Shown in pieces: positions 56,150 through 64,000 of a stretch of DNA of 64,000 bases. The translations under genes were made by a program, and so were the position numbers. Numbering within the stretch: the stretch's first letter is position 1; each line of letters starts with the position of its first letter. This DNA comes from Forficula auricularia (taxonomy: Eukaryota > Arthropoda > Insecta > Dermaptera > Forficulidae): positions 434,001 to 498,000 of the forward strand of contig JALMQS010000267.1 of the NCBI GenBank assembly GCA_024734495.1, read 5' to 3'. The notes under the pieces are model-generated. The model saw only the letters and a program-made list of their open reading frames with translations, was not told the origin of the DNA and searched no databases.

Positions 56150-57331
56150 TTATATTTTAGCCGCTATTTTTAAAATAAAGCTTTCGGGAATTTCTATTTT
56201 ACGATTTAAGAATTTTTTTGGTGAATTATTGTATGATTTTAAAATTTCTAACGATTCGAAAATACTAATTTTTAAGGGATCTAATTCTGATCTAATTAAT
56301 TTAATATTTGATTCATCTGGAAAACAATGTTTCTCGGAAATTAGGTGGTCTGCAAATGCACTATGCCCTGAACCCCCTTTAAAAATCCTTTTGTGTTCCG
56401 AAATGCGCGTGTTTAAATTTCGTTCTGTTTTTCCTATATAGGTCGAATCACATTCTCCACATGTTATGGAATAGACACCTTTTTTGTCCATTTTTTGAAT
56501 TTTGTCTTTCTTATTATTGCTAATATCAGATCCCAATGTTCTAGAGGATTTGAAAATGGTTTGATATCCTAAAGTTTTGAATTTTAATTTTAAAGTTTCC
56601 GAAATTTTTCCATAGTATGGGATTATTAATTTTGGTTTTAATTCTGGCTCGGACATTTGGGAATAAATCAGATTCAGAGTTGACTTTTCAATTTTCTTTT
56701 TTAATAGTTTGTCAATAAGGGTTTTCTCGTAACCGTTTTTAGCTGCTATTTGTTTAATTATTTCTAATTCTTTATTGAAATTTGTTTTATCTAAAGGGAT
56801 ATTAGTTAATCTATGAATCATTGAGTGGAATCCTGCTAATTTGTGTGTGATAGGTCTACAGGAATTATTATTTATAGCTATGTCTGTGGTCGTGGGTTTT
56901 CTAAATATTCCAAAAGTATGTTTTTTATTTGAAATTTTGATTTCTACATCTAAATAATTTAGTGTTTTATCTTTTTCGATTTCGCTGGTAAATTTAATTT
57001 TGTCGTGGATAGAATTTATATTGTTGATAAATTCACCCATAACGCGCTTTGTACCTGTCCATAGTAAAATAATATCATCTACATACCGGTAGTAATAGTG
57101 AATGTATTTGAAATATTTGTATTCTACGTTAAGAAATTTTGTTTCGAAATTGTCTAAAAATATTTCCGCTAGTAGGGGTGATAATGGACTACCTATCGCT
57201 ATTCCATTTTTTTGTTTATATATTTTATTATTATCCCCAAAAAACTCAATTAAAAACTCACTTGAATTAATAAATAAAATCAAAGATGTTGAAATTCCCG
57301 ATAATGGTAAATTAATCTCTCTGGACATCAC
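56150..57331 (-). CDS. PLE RT/GIY-YIG fragment, antisense copy
   Basis: 393 codons, but only the part from about 57233 down is element sequence. The first 33 residues are the reverse strand of the spacer. From NNKIYKQKNGIAIGSPLSPL onward it equals the sense copy: RT with YVDD, then GVYSITCGECDSTYIGKTER and the C-terminus. RT motif A is missing, so it cannot be a complete polymerase. No start codon of its own and no promoter are evident. Confidence 0.85.
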   Translation of the reverse strand: MMSREINLPLSGISTSLILFINSSEFLIEFFGDNNKIYKQKNGIAIGSPLSPLLAEIFLDNFETKFLNVEYKYFKYIHYYYRYVDDIILLWTGTKRVMGEFINNINSIHDKIKFTSEIEKDKTLNYLDVEIKISNKKHTFGIFRKPTTTDIAINNNSCRPITHKLAGFHSMIHRLTNIPLDKTNFNKELEIIKQIAAKNGYEKTLIDKLLKKKIEKSTLNLIYSQMSEPELKPKLIIPYYGKISETLKLKFKTLGYQTIFKSSRTLGSDISNNKKDKIQKMDKKGVYSITCGECDSTYIGKTERNLNTRISEHKRIFKGGSGHSAFADHLISEKHCFPDESNIKLIRSELDPLKISIFESLEILKSYNNSPKKFLNRKIEIPESFILKIAAKI

Positions 57332-58559
57332 AAGCCTTTTTACAAATATTCCACCAGAAGAAACTCAAGAATTAGTTAACAAAATCATATTTAAATCCCC
57401 TAATTTACAAGCTAGAGAAAAACAAAATTTAAGCGAATTGATGAACCTCTGTATAAATCACAATTTCTTTCAATTTAATAATAAAATATATAAACAAAAA
57501 AATGGAATAGCGATAGGTAGTCCATTATCACCCCTACTAGCGGAAATATTTTTAGACAATTTCGAAACAAAATTTCTTAACGTAGAATACAAATATTTCA
57601 AATACATTCACTATTACTACCGGTATGTAGATGATATTATTTTACTATGGACAGGTACAAAGCGCGTTATGGGTGAATTTATCAACAATATAAATTCTAT
57701 CCACGACAAAATTAAATTTACCAGCGAAATCGAAAAAGATAAAACACTAAATTATTTAGATGTAGAAATCAAAATTTCAAATAAAAAACATACTTTTGGA
57801 ATATTTAGAAAACCCACGACCACAGACATAGCTATAAATAATAATTCCTGTAGACCTATCACACACAAATTAGCAGGATTCCACTCAATGATTCATAGAT
57901 TAACTAATATCCCTTTAGATAAAACAAATTTCAATAAAGAATTAGAAATAATTAAACAAATAGCAGCTAAAAACGGTTACGAGAAAACCCTTATTGACAA
58001 ACTATTAAAAAAGAAAATTGAAAAGTCAACTCTGAATCTGATTTATTCCCAAATGTCCGAGCCAGAATTAAAACCAAAATTAATAATCCCATACTATGGA
58101 AAAATTTCGGAAACTTTAAAATTAAAATTCAAAACTTTAGGATATCAAACCATTTTCAAATCCTCTAGAACATTGGGATCTGATATTAGCAATAATAAGA
58201 AAGACAAAATTCAAAAAATGGACAAAAAAGGTGTCTATTCCATAACATGTGGAGAATGTGATTCGACCTATATAGGAAAAACAGAACGAAATTTAAACAC
58301 GCGCATTTCGGAACACAAAAGGATTTTTAAAGGGGGTTCAGGGCATAGTGCATTTGCAGACCACCTAATTTCCGAGAAACATTGTTTTCCAGATGAATCA
58401 AATATTAAATTAATTAGATCAGAATTAGATCCCTTAAAAATTAGTATTTTCGAATCGTTAGAAATTTTAAAATCATACAATAATTCACCAAAAAAATTCT
58501 TAAATCGTAAAATAGAAATTCCCGAAAGCTTTATTTTAAAAATAGCGGCTAAAATATAA
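57102..58559 (+). CDS. PLE reverse transcriptase + GIY-YIG endonuclease, 5'-truncated
   Basis: 485 codons. Residues 1-45 read antisense arm sequence; true element sequence starts about 57237. RT motif A LISLDITSLFTNIP lies at 71-84, the GSPLSPLLAEIFLDN block at 139-153 and catalytic YVDD at 175-178. The GIY-YIG domain starts at 377 (GVYSITCGECDSTYIG), with CxxC at 383/386, R/H residues in TRISEHKR, histidines near 421 and 427, and glutamates near 451-454. PLE proteins copy RNA at nicked chromosomal DNA. The N-terminal RT part is absent, so activity is unlikely. No stops in 1.3 kb imply recent origin. Confidence 0.9.
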   Translation: MYLKYLYSTLRNFVSKLSKNISASRGDNGLPIAIPFFCLYILLLSPKNSIKNSLELINKIKDVEIPDNGKLISLDITSLFTNIPPEETQELVNKIIFKSPNLQAREKQNLSELMNLCINHNFFQFNNKIYKQKNGIAIGSPLSPLLAEIFLDNFETKFLNVEYKYFKYIHYYYRYVDDIILLWTGTKRVMGEFINNINSIHDKIKFTSEIEKDKTLNYLDVEIKISNKKHTFGIFRKPTTTDIAINNNSCRPITHKLAGFHSMIHRLTNIPLDKTNFNKELEIIKQIAAKNGYEKTLIDKLLKKKIEKSTLNLIYSQMSEPELKPKLIIPYYGKISETLKLKFKTLGYQTIFKSSRTLGSDISNNKKDKIQKMDKKGVYSITCGECDSTYIGKTERNLNTRISEHKRIFKGGSGHSAFADHLISEKHCFPDESNIKLIRSELDPLKISIFESLEILKSYNNSPKKFLNRKIEIPESFILKIAAKI

Positions 58560-58709
58560 ACTTCACGAACGCCAACTACAGTCAAAATAATAAAACAAGT
58601 ATAAGTGTCAATTCTTAACTTGCCCACTCTATGTAATTTATAACCTTAACACATGAAAAATGTAATACTTTCATTCATAAATTAATTCCTGTGAATACAT
58701 TGTAATAGA

Positions 58710-58744
58710 CTGATGAAGAGGGCAAAGCCCTCGAAACTATAGTC
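58710..58744 (+). ncRNA. Hammerhead-type ribozyme, PLE A right arm
   Basis: CTGATGA + A, GAGGGC-AAA-GCCCTC, GAAAC-TATA-GTC, with predicted cleavage after 58744. Identical to the 3964 copy. The minimal helix III suggests activity as a dimer or in tandem transcripts, as reported for PLE hammerheads. Confidence 0.7.
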
Positions 58745-58974
58745 TCGTTATAAATAAATAAAATTTATAATTCCAGCAGAAGACACACTCTTTTATTGTC
58801 TCCTTCAATTATTATTATTATTCATAAGAATTTTGCTGGCTTGGTGTGTACTGAATATATTAATTTTTTATTGTTAAGGATAAATAAATTGAATTGCTTC
58901 TTTCGAGTAATTTATTTTGTTATTCAAATGGTTAATCCAAATATTTCGAGAGAGCTCTCGGCATCTCTTCCTCG

Positions 58975-59256
58975 GTGGAAACTATATGGAGATTATATGA
59001 GCACAAAAGATCTGTGCTTAAAAAAGATAACAACAACCAAACAGCATTAGCACAACATGCGAGGACTGAGGGTCACAATTTTGATTTTGAAAATTTTAAT
59101 ATAATTAACTATGAAAAAAATCAAACAAAACGTTTTTTCAAGGAATCGTGTTTCATCCAACAAAGCCTGAAAAACACAGTAAATGGTTTTTTAATGAGGA
59201 AATACAAAATTTTAATAGAAATGACAAAAAATAAACATTTATGCTTTTTTTATTAA
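58975..59256 (+). CDS. PLE GIY-YIG domain tail, fragment
   Basis: 93 codons. RLYEHKRSV, ALAQHARTEGHNFDFENF and EKNQTKRFFKESCFI follow the C-terminal half of PLE GIY-YIG domains (EHKR, spaced histidines, E..xxRxxKES). The GIY and YIG strands and all RT are lost; the first residues come from the inverted end. It is not related to family A closely enough to align beyond these motifs. Non-functional remnant. Confidence 0.75.
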   Translation: METIWRLYEHKRSVLKKDNNNQTALAQHARTEGHNFDFENFNIINYEKNQTKRFFKESCFIQQSLKNTVNGFLMRKYKILIEMTKNKHLCFFY

Positions 59257-59385
59257 TTAATTGCGCGTGCCAAAAAACGTAGACAATATTGTGGTCGTTG
59301 ACCTTCCCTTGACTGGTCATTAACATTAATTAGTTCATGTTAAATTTAAACCAGCTCGAGTACTGATTATTTTTTGATTTTTTTT

Positions 59386-59559
59386 TTGGCTTTTCGGCCT
59401 TTCTAGCCATAAGCCTAATTACGATACTAGTTATATATTTTTAAAATTTGTCGCTACCCCCGGGAATCAGATTTTAGCTGGATGCCTCGAGTCGGATTCG
59501 AACCCAGGTCCCCTGGTTAGCTCGCTGTCACGCTACCGCCTAGCCTATCTGACCCCCCC
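59386..59559 (-). mobile_element. tRNA-derived SINE (family 1), second copy
   Basis: Minus strand: box A 'ataggctaggcggtagcg', box B 'gggttcgaatccgactcg', body 'gcatccagctaaaatctga' and tail 'ggctagaaaggccgaaaa'. Flanked by a 15-base duplication of the form T5-GA-T8 (59371-59385, 59560-59574). Its box B is perfect; this copy is younger than the one at 38546. Confidence 0.9.
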
Positions 59560-59880
59560 TTTTTGATTTTTTTTAAATTTCATTCGGACTTCATTATAAA
59601 GAGATGTAAATAATTGTATATATTGGTATGTTATCTCATTTCCGAGCTTTTATCAATGTTCTGTACATTCGGCACATTGATGGGGGAGTGGGTGAGTACC
59701 TTTTGACACCTGTAATTATAATAACTCACTGACTTGCCTATTGTGTGGTCCCACAGTTTCCACTGAGGAAGAGATGCCGAGAGCGCTCTCGAAATATTTG
59801 GATTGACCATTTGAATAACAAAATAGATTACTGGAAAGAAGCAAATTCAATTTATTTATCCTTAACAATAAAAAATTATT

Positions 59881-60340
59881 ATTATTATTATTAATTTTAA
59901 ACTCAACTTAATTTACTATACAAAGGCTTAACCGTCAGAAATTAATGAATATTTTTTTACTATACTAAATAAAATTTTAAAGCGCCCTCTTCTATTTTTC
60001 TCCTTTATCGTATTTATCAAAAATAAATTAATAAAGTAAAGGGAGTGTAGTTTCACAATGAATGAAATAAAACTCAAAGAGGTTTATACAAACTCAATAT
60101 ATTTCGGATTATTAGTCCATCATCAGGAGTTTACAGATTAAAAACTGTTTTTGATTAACAAAACAGTCAGAAATGAATGAATATTTTTTCACTATACTAA
60201 ATAAAAATAATAGAAATTAGCAGACATGCTCAATATCGGGAATATTATAGATTTACTCGAAAAAGGCTTTTTTTATCTTAAGAAATTATTTTATTAATGA
60301 AAATATATTCAAAATACTGTCTATGAATAAATTATTCGAT
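59881..60340. other. PLE D2 single end; no gene
   Basis: 60035-60145 matches one arm of the 39968 pair ('gtgtagtttcacaatgaat', 'tattagtccatcatcagga'), with CTGATGA + T...GAAA on the minus strand. The rest is AT-rich. Confidence 0.6.
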
Positions 60341-60407
60341 ATATTATGTGATCCATCCAAGTGTCATGCGGGCTAAACGCAATAATGACGTTGGATTATA
60401 GCTAAAT

Positions 60408-61554
60408 CAGCGGTCGGGGAACCGGGGTAAATTACCCCAAATGGGGTAAAAATGAAACTATCGGGGGTAAAAAGGATATTTTTAAAAAAATTTTATTTTA
60501 TAAACTATTATAGTATTGTTAGTTTGATAGCTTTTCCAGGAATTCAAAATCTTAAAATTAATAAAAGTTAAAAAAAAATATAAAAATATTAATAAAAGTT
60601 ATGCATTTTTTGTCATGATGAATGTTGGTTTATTTTTTCGTTTTAAAAAAGCAGCAGGTAAACCCGGCAAGAAATCGGCCGAGAATTGTATTCAAATTGC
60701 GCTCATGTCAAAAAGTCCTAATTTTGAAGTTATTTTAGCGAAAATGAAACATCATATTTTTCTAAAACGTAAAAGCGTTTGAATTATGTTAATGTTTACA
60801 ATTTTTATTTACTTAGAGAGAGTTTTGATGTAAATTCCAATTAATTCTTAAAATAATAAATAAGTGCCTGGAGCACCGAGCGATGCTCGGTAACTTTTTG
60901 CTTCTAAATAGCTTAAGTTTCAAATTTCAAGGCTCTGCAACTTTCCGAAGACGAGATATGAACGATTAAAATATTTATTTTCCGACATGACTAATTTACA
61001 CCCCTTCCCTTATTTTGACCCTTTTAAATCATGACGAAGGAGGTATGATCCTTCGAATTGTCGGATTTTTTAAGAGAATAAAATTGATATTCTAATAAAT
61101 TATTTAATAGAATAATACCTTTATTTAATCAAATTGGCAAATTCTAATATATAATAACATTTATAATGATCTATTAGTGCAATTTAAAATAAAAAAACCA
61201 ATTAATTTTATTAAAAATAAATCGAAAGAAATGTAATTATAAATTTTTATTCCAACAACCACCTGTGAATAATTATTTCAATTAACAAAAAACCCATCAA
61301 AAACAACTTATCCGAAGATGAGACGTTGATAGATCGAATTGTCAACACAAAACCCCCCTAACCCGTGAATTTCATCCAAATCGTTAGAGCCCTTTTTCGA
61401 CAAGCCGATTCTAAATATATATACAAGAATTGATCGTTTAATATAAAAAGATAAGATACATTTACCTTGCTTTTTTTTGCTTTTCATGTAGGGGTAATAG
61501 CGACCTATGGAAAAATATTTTGGGGTAATAGCTAAAAAAGTTCCCCGATCTCTG
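60408..61554. mobile_element. hAT-type element, 1,147 bases, with nested family X
   Basis: Ends CAGCGGTCGGGGAAC and, reversed, CAGAGATCGGGGAAC. Perfect 8-base duplication agctaaat (60400-60407, 61555-61562). Subterminal 'accccaaatggggtaaaa' and 'ttttggggtaatagc'. A family X copy (60865-61452, minus) sits inside. No transposase frame. Confidence 0.85.
60865..61452 (-). mobile_element. Family X copy inside hAT, with PLE B remnant
   Basis: 3' hairpin end at 60865-60893 ('ctggagcaccgagcgatgc') and 5' end 'tgatcgtttaatataaaaag' at 61431. 61026-61064 carries a decayed 'catgacgaaggaggtatgatccttcgaattgtcgg'-type string, a Penelope end, so a PLE fragment lies within X. Confidence 0.6.
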
Positions 61555-61870
61555 AGCTAAATGGATCACATCTTTTTCATTCTCTCTTGGTCCGGACTAA
61601 AGACTCAGCAGACTCCAATAACTTCAACCGCAGTAGTCTCGCGATATATATCTTGTTTAAAAAGCGTGATCAAAACAATTCTCGTTAATATGTTGATTAT
61701 TCTTTAATATATTAATGAGAAAATTATAAATTTATTTAACTTCATTATTTAAAATTATAAATATATAAGTTCAGATATTATTTTCACTTAATATTTGAGT
61801 AAAAATCACTAGCATTCGATTCACGATTGAATCAAATATAGGAAACATACGATTAATAAAAAGTTCTATC

Positions 61871-62400
61871 TCTTCAGTAGTCATTTTAGTTAAGATTTTT
61901 TTTAATGTTCTACTCATTTGGAAGTCAACTATAGTATATATTATTTTTCCGATCTTTAAGAAGATTTTTATTGTTTCCGTTAGTTAAAATAGCCGAAAGG
62001 GTTTGTTTGGCGATATCATTTGATTTGGCTGTAAAGACGTGATAGCAAATCAATCAAAAAGAATCGGCTATAAAAACAGATCAGAGAGAAACTCCCAAGT
62101 CATTGACCTCCCAGAGAGCGTCATTAGCTGCGATTTAAGGAAGGAAATAAAGAAAAAAAAAGAATATTTATTAAAGGAGATATGAGAGATAAAGAAAAGA
62201 AAATTTAACTAGACTGTAAGTCTATATCACACGACTTTCACTTAAAAACGTTTTCTCACACATTATTTCGAGGATTAATTAGAAACAAATTGAAATATTA
62301 AATTGGAGGAAAAAGTGAAAGACTTTTCAAAACTCGGTACGCACTCCGTGAATTCAGTAAATGCTCCTAGAAAGGAGTAGCTATCGCAGTTAAGGTTAGA
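61871..62400. other. Single-copy segment with TATA/initiator-like pair
   Basis: TATAAAAA at 62069-62076 is followed 30 bases on by TCATTG (62100-62105), resembling an insect core promoter on the plus strand. The purine-rich downstream text has no frame. 62330-62350 repeats 'aaactcggtacgcactc' from family E. Confidence 0.25.
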
Positions 62401-62406
62401 GATAAG

Positions 62407-62720
62407 TACCTGGCGGACAGAGCATTGCTGGCTAATTTTTTGCTTTAGTTAAAAACGTTTATTAATATTATTTTTAATTTTAAATTCAGCTAAATTGGTT
62501 GTTTTTTTATTTACAGCCAGAATTAAATTAAATTTTATCAATTTATTTGCCAATGTTTTGACCAGCTACGGCCATCATCAAGGAATCGCTGAGCACAAAG
62601 ATTGGACCTTAATTGCTATTATTAAAAATAATAGTAATATACACAGATATTCCTTGGGAATTTTAAGAGGATGAAAATGACGTTCTAATAAATTATTTTA
62701 TTCAGAATTTGTGGTTTTCT
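62407..62720 (-). mobile_element. Family X 3' end plus degenerate PLE end
   Basis: 62407-62435 is a decayed X hairpin ('acctggcggacagagc'). 62550-62582 on the minus strand reads 'ccttgatgatggccgtagc' then 'ggtcaaaac', a hammerhead-like CTGATGA-type string of yet another PLE lineage. Confidence 0.5.
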
Positions 62721-63002
62721 TTACTTTTGGGTTGCCTTTGATTCAAATCAGGGTTGACTCAAAATAATCTAAATTTTAGTATTAGTAGGACGAGCACCTA
62801 CATCAAAAAAATATTATTAGTAAAATAATATAATTAATTTAAAGTATTTTTAATACAAATATTCGGAATAAAATTATATTTAATATATTATTTATTTTAG
62901 TTGATCTTTTTAAAAAAAAAAACTCGAAAAAATTACTAGAAAATTTTAGAGTATTTCTTACTTATTTAATTAAAAGAATCGAGTATTATAAAGATTTCTT
63001 AC
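62721..63002. other. AT-rich, no gene; downstream of candidate exon
   Basis: If the minus-strand exon at 63003-63042 is real, this is the start of the next intron (gtaaga at 62997-63002). Confidence 0.35.
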
Positions 63003-63042
63003 CTTAACAGCCAAAGTCTCGTGCCTGGACCTGGAATGCTGA
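63003..63042 (-). CDS. Candidate 40-base host exon
   Basis: Minus strand: a GT-rich pyrimidine-type tract 'gagtgtgtttctgtgcag' acceptor, 40 bases, then the donor AAG|GTAAGA. Both sites are close to consensus. One frame reads QHSRSRHETLAVK and is open across the exon; another has a stop. It may be a short coding or 5' untranslated exon of a minus-strand gene. No protein family is recognisable from 13 residues. Confidence 0.4.
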
Positions 63043-63531
63043 CTGCACAGAAACACACTCACGCACGCGCACGAGTAAAAATATACCCGCGATTTGTTTC
63101 GGTCTCGAAGGAGTAAGAACATGAGATAATAAGGATTAAAATTCGTTAGGATTGGGAAGAGAATCATGAGCTCACGTGGGCAGGGAGGCCAGCCCCTGAA
63201 GTAGGTCTGTAGTTCTTTCTCTAAAATAGCAAAGAAGTACACACCTACCCGTTACCCAAATATTAAAAATATTTTAGTATAAATAAAATTTTAGCTGTTT
63301 TTAATTCAACTGACACATTTTTGAACTAATAGGAATAAATTTTATTAAAAAAACTACAAAACTTGTCAAATTACAAGTGAACTTACTTATTATTTCAATT
63401 TAATTAGTTTTTGTATATGTAACATATACATGCATATAATCAATATAAGGGATGAAGGGTTGTTTATTAGTGAGAAGTAGAGTCAGCTGAGAGGGTGGAT
63501 GAAGGTGGAGAAGGCATATTGTAATACTCAC

Positions 63532-63760
63532 AGTCGATGTTTCATCCGCCACTGTTTGAAGCACACTTTCAATCTCCTTATCTATCTCGCCGCTTATATA
63601 GCCCTCGCTGCTCTCCCCATTTACCCAAACCACTGTCCCTATCTCATCTCTCCCCAACTCTCCCAACCACTGTCCCTATCTCCCCTCTTTCACTCTCTCT
63701 ATCTTTCCCCCCTCTTATATACCCCTCGAGAGTAATTAGTGCAAGCTATTCTTAGCTTAT
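63532..63760 (-). promoter_or_regulatory. Candidate minus-strand promoter and first exon
   Basis: TATATAAG occurs at 63593-63600 and again at 63714-63721, both in GC-richer context. A 14-base 'gatagggacagtgg' (minus) is repeated twice upstream of the first. Downstream, 'catcgact|gtgagt' provides a consensus donor at 63531. A first exon from about 63570 to 63532 spliced to 63042-63003 would be consistent. Alternatively, the 88-codon frame 63400-63666 (SGEIDKEIESVLQTVADETS) is an internal exon using the same donor. Confidence 0.35.
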
Positions 63761-63808
63761 CTTCCGAGATAATCTTAATCGGCTTAGAATACTACGTCAT
63801 ACTATTTT

Positions 63809-63960
63809 CACTTATCACCACTAATTATTTAAGCTGTTTAATGAATACCATTTGACTATCACTTATCTCCATTAATTATTCAGTCATGTTTAGTGAATGC
63901 TTTTCAACTTTTAGTTAACTCCACTAATTACACTGTTCGACAAAAATTTCACCCCCTAAA
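63809..63960. repeat. 51-base tandem repeat, three units
   Basis: Units start at 63809, 63860 and 63911 ('cacttatcaccactaatta', 'cacttatctccattaatta', 'tagttaactccactaatta'). Each carries TAATTA, the core of homeodomain sites. The units are diverged. Confidence 0.75.
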
Positions 63961-64000
63961 CCTAACAATGGATTCCAGTAGAGTTTTATACGCTGATAAT

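Larger units (their letters stand above)
55861..58809. mobile_element. Penelope-like element inverted dimer, family A
   Basis: Arms 55900-57233 (minus) and 57476-58809 (plus) are reverse complements wherever I compared them, 1,334 bases each around a 242-base spacer. Each arm holds part of RT, a GIY-YIG domain, 3' sequence and a ribozyme-bearing end. The left arm extends 39 bases further to 'aattgaaagtttttgccg'. (ATT)n borders both sides. Head-to-head, 5'-truncated copies are a known PLE arrangement. Confidence 0.9.
58870..59880 (+). mobile_element. Second PLE lineage (family C), 5'-truncated
   Basis: A reversed terminal piece (58870-58982: 'aaatatttcgagagagctc', 'ctcttcctcggtggaaac') precedes a GIY-YIG tail. 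The same end occurs forward at 59752-59880 ('tttccactgaggaagag', 'ctctcgaaatatttgg'). Thus inverted ribozyme-like ends flank a truncated body. A SINE is inserted in the 3' region. Confidence 0.75.
60341..61870. mobile_element. Foldback V relative, split by a hAT
   Basis: 60350-60407 ('caagtgtcatgcgggctaa', 'gttggattatagctaaat') and 61555-61870 ('atggatcacatctttttc', 'cgcgatatatat', 'gattgaatcaaat') are two halves of an element like 43.2-44.1 kb, interrupted by 60408-61554. Confidence 0.65.

Noticed and set aside
56082..56441. 119-codon frame, duplicated at 58268-58627
   Set aside because: Antisense shadow of the GIY-YIG coding region in each palindrome arm.

Overview
The window is AT-rich, repeat-choked eukaryotic DNA. 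Its element mix (Penelope-like elements with hammerhead-type ribozymes, mariner, several hAT families, RTE and Jockey/CR1-type non-LTR elements, tRNA-headed SINEs, foldback elements, a Helitron-like family) points to an invertebrate, most likely an arthropod. This is inferred from element families, because no host protein could be identified. There is one 100-base assembly gap (27591-27690). No bacterial-type genes, rRNA, genuine tRNA gene or CRISPR array were seen.

The best coding sequence is a Penelope-like element (PLE) at 55861-58809. Two 5'-truncated copies lie head to head as a near-perfect palindrome: 1,334-base arms around a 242-base spacer. The sense copy keeps an open frame from reverse transcriptase motif A through YVDD to a complete C-terminal GIY-YIG domain. 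Its termini carry a hammerhead-type motif. The same motif recurs near 3964, 8749, 13256, 13636, 42204 and 55088. More diverged relatives occur near 1410, 6440, 14757, 15832, 27228, 40135, 46205, 51432, 58945, 59763, 60108, 61028 and 62556. Many of these are short inverted pairs, meaning two ribozyme-bearing ends facing each other around little or no body. A second PLE lineage retains a GIY-YIG tail at 58975-59256.

Layout. 1-20 kb: PLE ends, a hAT element with an 8-base duplication (5709-6076), palindromic elements (8.9, 9.8, 10.3 and 18-19 kb), a Helitron-like copy (10451-11193), a 5-unit satellite (16.0-17.3 kb) and a CRE/YY1-motif repeat (14.4 kb, again at 20.2 kb). 20-30 kb: a tandem PLE-terminal array, a hAT copy (24.3 kb), a foldback in (TA)n (24.75-25.3 kb), a SINE (26.5 kb) and the gap. 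30-40 kb: more Helitron-like copies, a 5-unit satellite (37 kb), a strong candidate recursive splice site (38085) and a palindromic mariner deletion derivative hosting a SINE and a hAT-like MITE (38.45-39.6 kb). 40-50 kb: a hAT inside a hAT with a decayed transposase, a foldback (43.2-44.1 kb), and a Helitron-like element split by three separate retroelement insertions (45.7-48.4 kb). 50-64 kb: the GC-rich tandem unit ends, then foldbacks, the PLE palindrome, a second PLE, a nested foldback/hAT/Helitron-like set (60.3-61.9 kb), and candidate host-gene signals on the minus strand near 63.0-63.7 kb (a 40-base exon with good splice sites and two TATA boxes).

Host genes: the splice-like signals at 38.08 kb (+) and 63.0-63.7 kb (-) suggest the window lies within or between genes with very long introns, but no host coding sequence is secure. 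Nested insertions give relative ages. Several can be checked inside the window because an uninterrupted paralogue is present (RTE site 46521/47176 against 34 kb; hAT site 5701/6077 against 7.79 kb; mariner insertions against the opposite arm).
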